Source: Nocardia anaemiae NBRC 100462
GTDB taxonomy: Bacteria; Actinomycetota; Actinomycetes; Mycobacteriales; Mycobacteriaceae
Direction of reading: 5' to 3'
Assembly: GCF_001612725.1 (NCBI RefSeq)
Contig: NZ_BDAZ01000074.1
Coordinates: forward strand, 1 to 54,066
Length of the DNA stretch: 54,066 nt
Under the pieces are notes generated by a model, which saw only the letters and a program-made list of their open reading frames with translations, was not told the origin of the DNA and ran no database searches. Each line of letters begins with the position of its first letter. Position 1 is the stretch's first letter. The translations under genes were made by a program, and so were the position numbers. Below are positions 1 through 8,214 of this stretch, piece after piece.

Positions 1-242
1 AAACGCGGCGGCAAACACTTGGACACGTGGATCGCCGCCGCCCAGGACAGCGGCATCAAACAACTCGCGAGTTTCGCCGATGGCCTGCTCAAAGACTATG
101 ATGCAGTTCGCAACGGCCTCACGCTGGAGTGGAGTAGCGGTGCTGTCGAAGGCAACGTGAACCGCGTGAAATGCTGAAGCGGCAAATGTTCGGCAGAGCC
201 AACTTCGATCTTCTGCGCCGCCGCGTCCTCCTGGTCGAGTAG
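1..242 (+). pseudogene. 3' fragment of an ISL3-type transposase, frameshifted
   Basis: Translation from base 1 gives a typical C-terminus of the ISL3 DDE transposase family: LKDYDAVRNGLTLEWSSGAVEGNVNRVK. The frame then hits TGA at 175-177, and the family's usual continuation (MLKRQMFGRANFDLLRRRVL) resumes one frame over at 171, ending at TAG 240-242. A single missing A in the run after GTGAA explains this. The 5' part lies outside the window, so it cannot be told whether the rest is intact. It is either an inactive insertion-sequence remnant or carries one sequencing indel. It fits the mobile-island context. Bases 243-422 show no gene I can support. Confidence 0.75.
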
Positions 243-422
243 CACGCCACCATCGAAAGTGCGCCAGAGCCGAGAAAGTCCCCACTGGTGGCCATCTGTA
301 GGTCCCCGCTGGCTGACAATCGTTTTCGGCCAAGTGCTGCGTAAGCAGACCCTAGTGATGTGACCCGTGGTACTCCTTTATCGGCATGGAGCGATAGCCG
401 TCGAGCGGAATGAGTCGACACC

Positions 423-725
423 TCAGCGTGGCAATGTGATGGTCTGCGGACCAGAAGTGTTGCTGTCGGACACTTTGTCGTTGACGGCTGCGAATATTCC
501 GGCGAATACGACGAGGCCGAACGCGATCAATAGTGCCGCGACGCTGGCGCGCAGCTTACTGAGTGCATCACCCAAGTCGGCGAGTGCTTTGATCACGTTG
601 TCAGCTCCCAGCAGACTTTGCGGACGCGTCGCTTCGGCGAGACCGCCCTCAGCTGGCGTCGCGGGTGGCACTACCTTGTCCGCAACCTTCTCAACCACGT
701 TCTTCGCGGCTTCCTGGGCATCCAT
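423..725 (-). CDS. Small single-pass membrane protein, unknown function
   Basis: This is a 100-residue product starting at the ATG at 723-725. Residues 1-58 are hydrophilic and partly amphipathic helical. Residues about 59-81 form one strong hydrophobic segment (SVAALLIAFGLVVFAGIFAA), followed by a short polar tail. The frame stays open upstream, including DPLFGYSAYALRRE just before the chosen Met, so the protein may once have been longer and cut at the rearrangement junction near 770-780. No family is recognised. Its place beside a VirB4 fragment suggests a leftover of a conjugation region, which is inference only. Confidence 0.45.
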   Translation of the reverse strand: MDAQEAAKNVVEKVADKVVPPATPAEGGLAEATRPQSLLGADNVIKALADLGDALSKLRASVAALLIAFGLVVFAGIFAAVNDKVSDSNTSGPQTITLPR

Positions 726-781
726 CTCGCGTCGCAATGCGTACGCCGAATAGCCGAACAGCGGATCCTGCTGCGCCAAGC

Positions 782-1009
782 CCCCAAGCCATCGACGAGG
801 TCGCCACCGCGTTCCGGCTCTCCGAGGGCGAACAACAATTCCTGCTCTCCGCCGCACGCGGCAGCGGCCTACTCGCAGTCGGCGCCGACCGGGCCGTCTT
901 CGCATCCCTGGCCTCACCCACCGAGAATGCTTTGATCACCACAAGTCCAATGTTCGACGAATCTTTCGACAATCCCGACGGGAACTTCGACGTGGTCGAG
1001 GTGGCGTGA
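782..1009 (+). pseudogene. C-terminal fragment of a VirB4/TraC-type conjugation ATPase
   Basis: In one frame the DNA encodes about 75 residues that read like the C-terminal end of VirB4/TraC-type ATPases. The core is AFRLSEGEQQFLLSAARGSG, followed by LLAVGADRAVFASLASPTE and a D/E-rich tail to TGA at 1007-1009. The nucleotide-binding domains that should precede it (Walker A and B) are absent. Upstream of about 780 the DNA becomes the opposite-strand membrane-protein gene, so the ATPase gene was truncated by a deletion or inversion. VirB4 ATPases power type IV secretion in conjugative elements, so the remnant marks this island as once conjugative. Confidence 0.6.
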
Positions 1010-1107
1010 TGGTCACCGAACCTTGGATTTCCCGATACTCGGGGAGATGTGGTGGTATGTCTCACTGCTGCTTGATGCCGGGCGGCTGGGGTAGAGAGGT
1101 ATGTCTG

Positions 1108-2307
1108 TCACCTCGGCCATGTCCGCCGGAGTCGATCAATCAGTTTCGCAGGGTTGAGTTCCTGGTCGATGCGGAACAGGTAGCCGACCGGGGATTCCTG
1201 GATGGTTGTGCGGCGGTGTCCGCGCCATTGGGCTGGTGCCGTGACCACACAGGCGGCCAGTGCGGCCGGTCCGGTGATCGCTGGAGACAGCCCGATGGTT
1301 TCGGCTGCCATCCCGACCAGCGGGGGCAGGGCGACCGATTTGACGTTGACCATGGCACGCGCCGATTCAAGACCGATGCTGCGCAGCTGTTCGCGCAGTT
1401 GCGCCAGTTGTGTGCTGACGGCGTGTTGAACCTCCGTGCGCAGGTATTCCTGGAAGACGGGCAGGTCGCGTATGTCGTGGAGTTCGCTGAGTCGTTGCGC
1501 CTGTTCGGTCACGTAGTTGCGGAAGGCGTCCAGTTCGGTGCCGAACCGCGATCGGACCTCAACGATCTTCTCGATCGGCACCGTGTCGAGGTGGGCGGGT
1601 ACCACGGTCTCGAATGCCAAGAGCGCGAACGCGTCCGCCAGATCCTGCTGTGCGTGAGATTCGTCGGTGCTGTCGAGAGGCTCGTTCACCAGTGCCTGGG
1701 CCAAGCGGTCCATGGTCCATCCCGACAGCGCGGAATGCGGCAGCATCTGATCGGTTACCGGGTGCAGACGATCCCCAGCGGCAATCTGCTCGGTCAGCGC
1801 GCACGTATAGACGGACGCCAGTTCGGGGTGCATCCCCACCCAGGTGCCGTGGTCCAGAGTGGTCACCAGTCCGGCCTCGACTGCCGCTCGTACGAGGTTG
1901 TAGTCGACTTTGCTGATGTGGACATAGCTCAAGCGTTCGTCAAACGCCTGTCGAAGTTCCGACGGGCGGGGCGACCTGTAGTAGCGGTCCAGATCCTGGT
2001 AGATGCCGGGCGCCAACGGCTTCCAATCGTCGATCCGGTTGAGCCCGAACCGGTTCCGCAGTTCAGAGGCGTGGGTGAGGATCAGATCCAGAAACGGCCC
2101 TCCGACGACGCGCCCGGCCCAGGGCGGCGGCGGAACGTCGATCAACCAGCCGATCTCGTCGTGGAGCACGCGGGCTGTCCGCGAATCCCTGACTGGGAAC
2201 CCCGGGGGGCACAGCCTGCCCATCTTCGGCCAGTACAACGCGGAATACTTCAGCCACGCATCGTCGCGGATGTGGATGTACGGGTAGTACAAGGCAATCG
2301 GGTCCAC
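1108..2307 (-). CDS. DUF6236-like protein of unknown function
   Basis: A GTG start at 2307 is favoured because a GAGGAGG ribosome-binding site lies 8 nt upstream; the frame extends further to a GTG at 2340. The product is about 399 residues and begins VDPIALYYPYIHIRDDAWLK, which I recognise as the N-terminal signature of the actinobacterial DUF6236 family (recalled). The middle is helical and charged. Near the C-terminus there is a hydrophobic stretch (ALPPLVGMAAETIGLSPAIT...AALAACVVTA), possibly a membrane hairpin. No catalytic motif is visible. It lies downstream of the recombinase/XRE genes on the same strand, so it may be cargo of that module. Coding looks intact. Confidence 0.6.
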   Translation of the reverse strand: MDPIALYYPYIHIRDDAWLKYSALYWPKMGRLCPPGFPVRDSRTARVLHDEIGWLIDVPPPPWAGRVVGGPFLDLILTHASELRNRFGLNRIDDWKPLAPGIYQDLDRYYRSPRPSELRQAFDERLSYVHISKVDYNLVRAAVEAGLVTTLDHGTWVGMHPELASVYTCALTEQIAAGDRLHPVTDQMLPHSALSGWTMDRLAQALVNEPLDSTDESHAQQDLADAFALLAFETVVPAHLDTVPIEKIVEVRSRFGTELDAFRNYVTEQAQRLSELHDIRDLPVFQEYLRTEVQHAVSTQLAQLREQLRSIGLESARAMVNVKSVALPPLVGMAAETIGLSPAITGPAALAACVVTAPAQWRGHRRTTIQESPVGYLFRIDQELNPAKLIDRLRRTWPR

Positions 2308-2394
2308 CAGGTGCCCCTCCTCGACGTGGTGTTCGGCCACTATAGCGGCGTCGGTCGGCGGTCGAGGTCACTCGGTATGGCTGCCGGTCGGGAC

Positions 2395-4160
2395 TTACGT
2401 GTCGGTGGTGGCCGGGAGGTCGCCGATGGCGGGGTGGTCGACCATGGTGGTGTAGCGGTAGGCCCGGCGATCGACAGGCCGAACAGGTCGCAGAGTCGTC
2501 GCAGGTCGCCGCTGGTGGCGTGGGCTTCGTCGAGGATGCGGTCCATGCGGATCGACTGGGCGGTCATGCCGAGGCGGCGGCTGATCCACCATGGGGTGAC
2601 GGGGGTGGTGGTTGTCGCGTTGCGGTAGTGGATGAACAGGTGCGGGTTGGCAGTGTCCGGCCACTGGCTGTTGCGGTAGTCGAGGTAGGCGCTGACGCGT
2701 TGGCGGACCGGTTCGGCGAGCGGGACAGCCCGATCGGGCAGATGTACTCGTCCGTCGTGAATGTCGGTGATACGCAATGTGATCAGCTGACGTACGCGCA
2801 CGGCGTGGAAGGCCAGCAGTCCCGCGAGCGCTGCGCAGGTGGGGTCAGGCGAGGTCAGTGCTGCCCGCAGCCGGTCGAGATCGATCGGTGCGGGCGCGAC
2901 CGGATGTGGTTTAGCGACACTGATGCGGGCGGTCGGGTTGACGAAAGCGAGCTTGCGCGCCTTAAGGATTCGGAATATCGATCGCAGGCCCTGCAGCGTG
3001 GTCGAACGAGCGCTGCCCTGCGCGGGCAGGGCAGCGAGGACGTCGTCGCGGCCGATCTCTCGCAGCGACGAGTGATCGACGGCCCAGCGACGCAGGGTCG
3101 GCAGGGCGAAGCTGAGTTGGTTTTTCACGGTGACCTCGGCGCGGGGAAGGAACCGGGGTGGAACGGTGCTGCCGTGGCGGGCGATGTCGAACCAGACGTT
3201 CAACTCGCTGCGCATCTGTTCGGGCAGCAGGCTGATCTGGGTATCGAACCAGCGCACGATCGGTGCGATGCGGTCATCGGCGAGCATGTCGGCGGCGGTG
3301 ATCACGTCCAGTACCGGCCGCACCGGCAGCCCGATGCTGGACATCGCCAGCACGTCCGAGGCGCGGATCGCCGCGCCGGGGGTGTCCTGGGTGCCCAGCA
3401 GGATCCGCACGACGCGCTGAACTTGCTCGGTGACCGAGACGCTCCAGCCGTGGCGAGTGGCGTGGGAGCGGACGAACTCGTGCCAGGCCGCTTCCTGTGC
3501 TGGGTCCGGTGGTGGCACGAATCCCCGTGTGCGGCCTGTGGCGAGGTCGCGGGGCGGCTCGAACATTGTCAGCTGCTGATATGGCACCGGCCTCAGTAGC
3601 GACAGATCCGCCGCTACCGTGGTGCGGATATAGGTGCCGCGCCCGGAGCCTTTGCGTTGCCACAGCCCGGCGATAAACAGTTGCTGCCCAATTCGATTCG
3701 CTTCTACGAGGGTGAATTTACTTGCGCGGCAGTCGAGTTGGCGTGCGATCAGTCCGCGTTGCTTGTGACACAACCGGCACGACCCGTTCTCGGCGACGGC
3801 GACTCGTCGACCGCAGGACAGGCAGTCCGCGACCCGGGGGTGGTTCTCCCGCCAGGATCGGCATCCCGCACAGATCCAGCCGTTGGTGCGCAGCACGCCC
3901 CACGCGCAGCAGTCGGGACACGAATCCACCACCGGCGCAATCGGATACGGCAACAGTCGGGCCGGGGTGCGTTCTCCGGGGGCGTCGGGGTGGCAGCGGG
4001 CACACAGTCCACTGGTGTAGTAATCGCTGATCGAGCCGCATCGCCGACACGGCGGCGGGGTGACCGGCCCGCCGGGCCAGCAGTCGAAGCAGAACGGAAC
4101 TTCCCGCATCGCCGGTGGGCGTACACCGCATCGGGTGCAGCGGTGCCGCTGTCTGCTCAT
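2395..4160 (-). pseudogene. Zinc-ribbon tyrosine-recombinase-like protein, frameshifted before the catalytic Tyr
   Basis: The N-terminal 140 residues hold several CxxC pairs (CTRCGVRP, CFDC, CRRCGS, CARC, CPDC, CAGC, CLSCG, CRLC), forming about four zinc ribbons. A linker region follows, then residues about 430-560 resemble a tyrosine-recombinase catalytic domain: AFHAVRVRQLITLR supplies the first Arg and GDLRRLCDLFGLS the distal box. In the open frame the tail becomes low-complexity and runs to 2340. One frame over, the expected ending AYRYTTMVDHPAIGDLPAT appears and stops at 2395. A one-base loss near 2460-2468 therefore removes the likely nucleophilic Tyr. It overlaps the upstream XRE gene by 4 nt. 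Probably inactive unless the indel is a sequencing error. Confidence 0.65.
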
Positions 4161-4477
4161 GCCGGTGGCAGTGACCGATGCCGACCCAGCCGAGGCGTGA
4201 CCAGCGGCTTCGCCTCGCCAGTGCCAGTGCCGGCGTGGCCGGGTTTGCGGGCGGCGACCTTGCCCGGTTCACAGATCAGCAGATCCGACGGTGTGCAGTC
4301 GAGCACCGCGCAGATCACGTCCAGATCGTCGAGACGGATCGTGGTCGGATCACCGATCCACAACGCCGACATCTTCCCGGCGCTGATCTCCAGTCCCGCC
4401 TCGGCCAGACGCCGCCGCATCTCGGTCGACTTCCAGATCCCCGCTTCGGCGGCCTTCATCCGCAGATTCCACCGCAT
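4157..4477 (-). CDS. XRE/Cro-type helix-turn-helix regulator
   Basis: The 106-residue protein has a Cro/C1-type HTH in residues about 5-70. Recognisable elements are LAEAGLEISAGKMSALW (turn and recognition helix) and LDDLDVICAVLDCTPSDLL, the classic ending of the HTH_26 subclass. The C-terminal 35 residues are basic and probably disordered. Its ATG lies a few bases after the stop of the tyrosine recombinase, and its own stop overlaps the start of the zinc-ribbon recombinase by 4 nt, so the three genes form one transcription unit. Likely role: regulator of the recombinase module, by position. The frame is intact although both recombinase neighbours are damaged. Confidence 0.75.
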   Translation of the reverse strand: MRWNLRMKAAEAGIWKSTEMRRRLAEAGLEISAGKMSALWIGDPTTIRLDDLDVICAVLDCTPSDLLICEPGKVAARKPGHAGTGTGEAKPLVTPRLGRHRSLPPA

Positions 4478-4481
4478 CGGT

Positions 4482-5060
4482 TCACCTCGTCTCCGTCCGC
4501 GTCAGTCCCAACCGCGCCGATACCCGCTGGTTGGAGCGTTCCCATGCGCGTTCGACATGGTCGGCCTGGACATGGATATAGCGGGTCGTGGTCGAGAGCC
4601 ATTCGTGTCCGAGGACCTCCTGGATCGCCTTCAAATCCAGCCCCCGCGCATACAGCGACGACGCACAGTAATGACGCAGCGTGTGCGGCGTCTGCCGGTC
4701 CTGCCATGTCGGCAGCCAGCGGCCCGTCGCCTAAGCCAGCCCACGCCGCAGGCAGTGATCACCGGCCCGGCCGCAGAAGCCGGTATGTGGATCGGGGCGT
4801 TCGCTGGGCAGCAACGGCGCGTCCGGATGCTGCCAGTCGTCGCCGAACTGGTGCCGCACCTCGCCCAGCCACCAATCCAGCAGCTCGCCGACCTGGTTGA
4901 TCGCTGGCACCAGCCGAGTCTTCGGGCCGCGCCCGCGGCTGCCTTTGCCGTACCGCACATGCAGTTTGCCGTACGCGCCCAGGTCGCGTCGCTAATCGCG
5001 GATGTCGAGCATGTAGGTCTCCCGGATCCGCAACCCGCCCCGCCGCCACAGCGACGCAGT
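4482..5060 (-). pseudogene. Tyrosine recombinase (phage-integrase family), 5'-truncated with two in-frame TAG codons
   Basis: Reading 5060 to 4482 in a single frame gives GGLRIRETYMLDIRD, a TAG at 4992-4994, then RRDLGAYGKLHVRYGKGSRG and about 85 more residues, a TAG at 4731-4733, and finally TPHTLRHYCASSLYARGLDL plus VLGHEWLSTTTRYIHVQ. Thus the first Arg, the HxxR box, the second His and the Tyr nucleophile are all present. Both stops would be CAG (Gln) after one transition. Upstream of about 5060 homology is lost, so the SAM-like N-terminal domain is missing. It sits at the head of the XRE/zinc-ribbon recombinase unit. Best read as a decayed integrase. Confidence 0.75.
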
Positions 5061-5593
5061 ACCGACCCCAGCGAACTCGCCACCAGCGACAGCGTCGACA
5101 CCGACATCGATCTCGACCGGGTCCGGCCACTGGCACCGCTCACCGAACCCGACCCCGGCGACACCGCCACGGCAACCGCAGACCTCGCTGACGACGACAT
5201 CGATGACGACAGCGGACAAGAGGTATTCCTCGATGGGCGGGCAACATGAGCCCGGATTCGCCACATGCGCGGTGCTGTCGCCGATCGCGGGGACCGGATT
5301 CACGCACCCCGATGGAGGGGGCGACACCCACACCCGACGCCAAGACCAGATCAGCTGTCGCGCCGCCCGAATGCGCGGCTGTCGCCAGTTCGCGGCGCGG
5401 CCGGATTCCCATGTGCCCGACCCGGAATCAGCGGCACCACGTCCCGCACGAGTCGCGGCCGAACATCGCGCAGGAACCCGCACAGGTGGCGCGAGCAATC
5501 CGGGTTCGCTTGACACAGCCGGTTGTAGGGAGCGTTCATGGACCCGCATTCGGGGCACGAAGGAAACAACATCGACACAGGAAAGGAGATGAA
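5061..5593. other. Rearranged spacer without a convincing gene
   Basis: This stretch separates the truncated tyrosine recombinase from the integrase operon and should contain its promoter. Several frames are open on both strands, which is expected at this GC content. The only suggestive one is on the minus strand (about 5351-5572), starting MLFPSCPECGSMNAPYNRLC, with a CxxC and a CxxxxxC arrangement like a lone zinc ribbon. It has no good ribosome-binding site and ends in low-complexity sequence, so it may be a leftover of a zinc-ribbon recombinase. No confident gene is called. Confidence 0.3.
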
Positions 5594-5713
5594 ATGACCC
5601 ACACACCAAAAGAACTCGACTTCTCCAAGCTTTCACAGAAGTCGCCGTCGTCGCGCCGTAATGCGAGCGACATTTGTCCCTTGCTCGCGCGGGAACTGCC
5701 GAACGAAGCATGA
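5594..5713 (+). CDS. Small ORF (39 aa) leading the integrase operon
   Basis: An ATG at 5594 is preceded by a strong AAAGGAGA site, the best ribosome-binding site in the neighbourhood. The 39-residue product, beginning MTHTPKELDFSKLSQKSPSS, is polar and matches no family I know. Its TGA (5711-5713) overlaps the next ATG (5710), and that gene's stop in turn overlaps the integrase ATG, so three coupled ORFs are suggested. It may be a leader peptide setting integrase translation or a small accessory protein. The strong site and tight coupling are the support; there is no homology evidence. Confidence 0.5.
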   Translation: MTHTPKELDFSKLSQKSPSSRRNASDICPLLARELPNEA

Positions 5714-5979
5714 CAACCAAGAGTCCGTCCCGAAGGGCCAGCATGGATATTCCACCCGCACAAACAGATCCGACCGATGGTAAAGATGCAAGTGAGGAAA
5801 TCCCAGCGGAATCGCCTGTGGAAAGGGAACTTACAGTCGCGGTACCAACCGACGCACCGGTACTGTCGCCGTTCGCCGCAGCCCGGCTACTACATCTCGT
5901 TCGAAATGTTGCGATCACCTCCGACTACTTCGCCGGTCTGGAAGCCGGAGGAGACGACTATGGGAGCCGAGCAGCCTGA
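5710..5979 (+). CDS. Small protein coupled to the serine integrase, unknown function
   Basis: The 89-residue protein has an acidic, low-complexity N-terminal half and a more ordered C-terminal half (LSPFAAARLLHLVRNVAITS, then DYFAGLEAGGDDYG). Both of its ends overlap neighbours: the start by ATGA with the 39-residue ORF, and the stop by TGATG with the integrase. That arrangement implies translation in a fixed ratio with the integrase. Proteins in this position may control directionality or expression of serine integrases, but no recombination-directionality-factor family is recognised, so this is inference from position. The frame is intact. Confidence 0.6.
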   Translation: MTTKSPSRRASMDIPPAQTDPTDGKDASEEIPAESPVERELTVAVPTDAPVLSPFAAARLLHLVRNVAITSDYFAGLEAGGDDYGSRAA

Positions 5980-7673
5980 TGAAGCTTTTCGCATTTCTGG
6001 GCCGAGTGTCCACCGAAGATCAACAGGATCCGGAAACCTCACGCAACTGGCAGCTCGCCAGAGCCCGGGCGTTGACCGAGCGGCACGGCGATATAGTCGC
6101 CGAATTCTTCGACGTGGGGCAGTCGCGCTCAATTCCGTGGAAACGTCGCCCGAAAGCCTCCAAGCTGCTCGAGTTACTCAAGCAGCCTGACCGAGGATTC
6201 GACGCCGTCGTCATCGGAGAACCGCAACGTGCCTTCTACGGCAACCAGTTCGGATTGACCTTCCCGGTGTTCACCCACTACGGCGTCGAGCTGTGGGTGC
6301 CCGAAGTCGGCGGTCCGATCGATCCGGAGTCCGAGGCGCACGATCTGATCATGTCGGTCTTCGGCGGTATGTCGAAGGGGGAGCGCAGTCGGATCAAGAT
6401 CCGAGTCCGAGCGGCGATGGCGGCCCAGGCTCAGGTTGAAGGACGTTATCTCGGCGGACGACCGCCCTACGGTTATCGTCTCGCTGACGCCGGTCCTCAT
6501 CCCAACCCCGGCAAGGCCGCCGAGGGAAGACGACTGCGTCGCCTCGAAGCCGACCCGCAAACGGCTCCGGTCGTGCGACGCATCTACAGTGAGTTCCTTT
6601 CGGGGATAGGCATCTTCGCTATCGCGCAGCGCCTGACAGCCGACGAGATCTTGTGCCCCTCGGCTCACGACCGCAAGCGCAATTCGCATCGCTCCGGTGC
6701 TGCCTGGTCCAAGAGCGCTGTCCGGGCGATCCTCGCCAATCCCCGCTACACCGGTCACGAGGTGTGGAACAAGCAGCGCAAGCAGGAGTCGCTCATCGAC
6801 GTGGACGACGTCGCCCTCGGCCACGACACCCGGCTGGCATGGAACCGGAAAACCGACTGGGTCTATTCCGATCACCCGGTGCACGACGTGATCATCACGA
6901 AAGACACCTTCGAGCAGGTACAAGCTCGATTCGCATCGCGAAGCCCACGATCACCCCGAGCAACCGTTCGCCGCACCCACCCCTATGCCTTCAAGGGCCT
7001 CGTGACACACCACGCCTGCGGACGCAAGATGCAGGGCAACTGGTTCCACGGCGCGGCCTTCTACCGATGCCGCTATCCACAGGAATACGCCATCGCCAAC
7101 AGCCTCGAACACCCCACCAACGTCTTCTTGAAAGAAGACATGCTCATCGACCCCATCGACAACTGGCTCGCCGAGGTGTTCGAACCCGAAAGAGTCGAAT
7201 ACACACTGACTCAGATGGAGTCCGCTCAACCCGATACGACGGCGACATCGGACCCACTGCGCCGAGCGATCGCCGAATGCGACCGCAAACTCGCCCGACA
7301 CCGCGCCGCTCTAGAAGCCGGTGCAGACCCCGCGATGGTCGCCGCGTGGAGCAGCGACATACACCGCGAACGGACGGTCCTGGCCGCTCAACTCACGGCA
7401 GCGACGAATCACGCCGTCCATTCTCAACGAATGAGCCGCGACGAAATCCGTCAACTGGTAGATGCACTAGGTGGAATCCTGGTGATACTGCGGGCCGCCG
7501 ACCCCGGCGACAAGCTGGAGGTATACCGGGAACTAGGGCTGAAACTCACCTACAACCACGACCACGTGGTTACGGCCGAGACGAACCCACGGCCACGGGT
7601 TGGCGTACTGTCTGTGTCCGGAGGGGGACTTGAACCCCCACGCCCGATAAAGGGCACTAGCACCTCAAGCTAG
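5979..7673 (+). CDS. Serine integrase (resolvase/recombinase family)
   Basis: This 564-residue protein has the three usual parts of a large serine recombinase. A resolvase domain spans residues 1-150 with the nucleophile Ser11 in GRVSTEDQQ. A Recombinase domain spans about 160-270 (RYLGGRPPYGYRL ... AVRAILANPRYTGHEVWN). A reduced zinc-ribbon-like segment follows at about 335-360 (HACGRKMQG ... YRCRYPQEYA), then a charged helical region around 425-480. It is translationally coupled to the 89-residue ORF. The last 19 codons lie inside the tRNA-Leu gene on the other strand, so the gene ends within the probable attachment site. It is likely the active integrase of the island; no lesions are visible. 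Confidence 0.9.
   Translation: MKLFAFLGRVSTEDQQDPETSRNWQLARARALTERHGDIVAEFFDVGQSRSIPWKRRPKASKLLELLKQPDRGFDAVVIGEPQRAFYGNQFGLTFPVFTHYGVELWVPEVGGPIDPESEAHDLIMSVFGGMSKGERSRIKIRVRAAMAAQAQVEGRYLGGRPPYGYRLADAGPHPNPGKAAEGRRLRRLEADPQTAPVVRRIYSEFLSGIGIFAIAQRLTADEILCPSAHDRKRNSHRSGAAWSKSAVRAILANPRYTGHEVWNKQRKQESLIDVDDVALGHDTRLAWNRKTDWVYSDHPVHDVIITKDTFEQVQARFASRSPRSPRATVRRTHPYAFKGLVTHHACGRKMQGNWFHGAAFYRCRYPQEYAIANSLEHPTNVFLKEDMLIDPIDNWLAEVFEPERVEYTLTQMESAQPDTTATSDPLRRAIAECDRKLARHRAALEAGADPAMVAAWSSDIHRERTVLAAQLTAATNHAVHSQRMSRDEIRQLVDALGGILVILRAADPGDKLEVYRELGLKLTYNHDHVVTAETNPRPRVGVLSVSGGGLEPPRPIKGTSTSS
7615..7673. other. Candidate island attachment site within tRNA-Leu
   Basis: The integrase frame continues into the 3' half of tRNA-Leu on the opposite strand, and everything to its left is mobile-element debris. 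The junction of island and chromosome should therefore lie here. The matching direct repeat at the other island end would be left of base 1 and cannot be seen, so the core cannot be delimited. Confidence 0.5.
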
Positions 7674-7699
7674 CGCGTCTGCCATTCCGCCACCCGGAC
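7615..7699 (-). tRNA. tRNA-Leu (GAG)
   Basis: The 85-nt gene folds as a class II tRNA. The acceptor 5' strand GTCCGGG pairs with TCCGGAC with a closing G-U. The anticodon stem CTAGC/GCTAG encloses the loop TTGAGGT, giving anticodon GAG. A long variable arm follows, then the T arm GGGGG-TTCAAGT-CCCCC. The discriminator is A and CCA is not encoded. The sequence closely resembles bacterial tRNA-Leu. Its 3' end faces the serine integrase, the usual geometry for an element integrated into a tRNA 3' end; the tRNA appears complete, so integration restored or spared it. Confidence 0.95.
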
Positions 7700-7854
7700 C
7701 GGTGTGCTCAGCAAGGTTATCGGATGTGGCGGCGTTGACCAAATCGCGGGTTTAGCTGGTAATTGTCCGTGTCGCGCGGCTGTCTTGCCGGAGCGGGCGA
7801 CGAGTACCTACTATTCAGGACAGTACTTACCGATACGCATGTGGACGGGTAGCG

Positions 7855-8211
7855 ATGGGCGCCAAAAGATCCGGACCGTACTTCTGCGGTATCGACGCGG
7901 CGATGGATGTGGTGGGCGGGAAGTGGAAGGCGCTGATCCTGTGGGAGTTGGCGAATCATGGCGTGCGTCGCTTCGGCGAATTGCGCCGCGGCCTGCCAGG
8001 TGTATCGGAAAAGATGCTGATCCAGCAGCTGCGGGAGCTCGAGGAGGACGGCATCGTGGATCGCGAGATCTACCGCGAGGTGCCGCCGAGGGTGGAGTAC
8101 CGGCTGACCGAATTGGGCACCGCCTTGAACGCGGCGCTGGAACCGCTGGGTGCGTGGGGTCGCGATCGCATCGACCGGATCGGCGCCGAGCGCGTCCACC
8201 TCTCTACGTGA
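7855..8211 (+). CDS. HxlR-family winged-helix regulator
   Basis: The 118-residue protein matches HxlR-type regulators in length and motifs. CGIDAAMDVVGGKWKALILW supplies the family's conserved Cys and GGKW box. FGELRRGLPGVSEKMLIQQL is the recognition helix, and DGIVDREIYREVPPRVEYRL is the wing. An N-terminal Cys in this family can act as a redox or electrophile sensor; Cys11 is present here. Upstream, AGTAC occurs twice within about 25 bp (near 7802 and 7824), a possible operator. It is convergent with the acyltransferase, with a 3-nt gap. Target genes are unknown; no divergent partner lies upstream because the tRNA is there. Confidence 0.88.
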   Translation: MGAKRSGPYFCGIDAAMDVVGGKWKALILWELANHGVRRFGELRRGLPGVSEKMLIQQLRELEEDGIVDREIYREVPPRVEYRLTELGTALNAALEPLGAWGRDRIDRIGAERVHLST

Positions 8212-8214
8212 GGC

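Noticed and set aside
1006..2628. Plus-strand frame opposite the DUF6236-like gene
   Set aside because: Shadow of the minus-strand coding region, with no ribosome-binding site or recognised motif.
4482..5060. Amber read-through or recoding of the two in-frame TAG codons
   Set aside because: No stop-codon context or tRNA evidence; the same neighbourhood contains frameshifts and a truncated N-terminus, so decay is simpler.
5351..5572. Minus-strand small zinc-ribbon ORF
   Set aside because: Only one CxxC pair plus one further Cys pair, no ribosome-binding site and a low-complexity tail; retained only as a note in the spacer.
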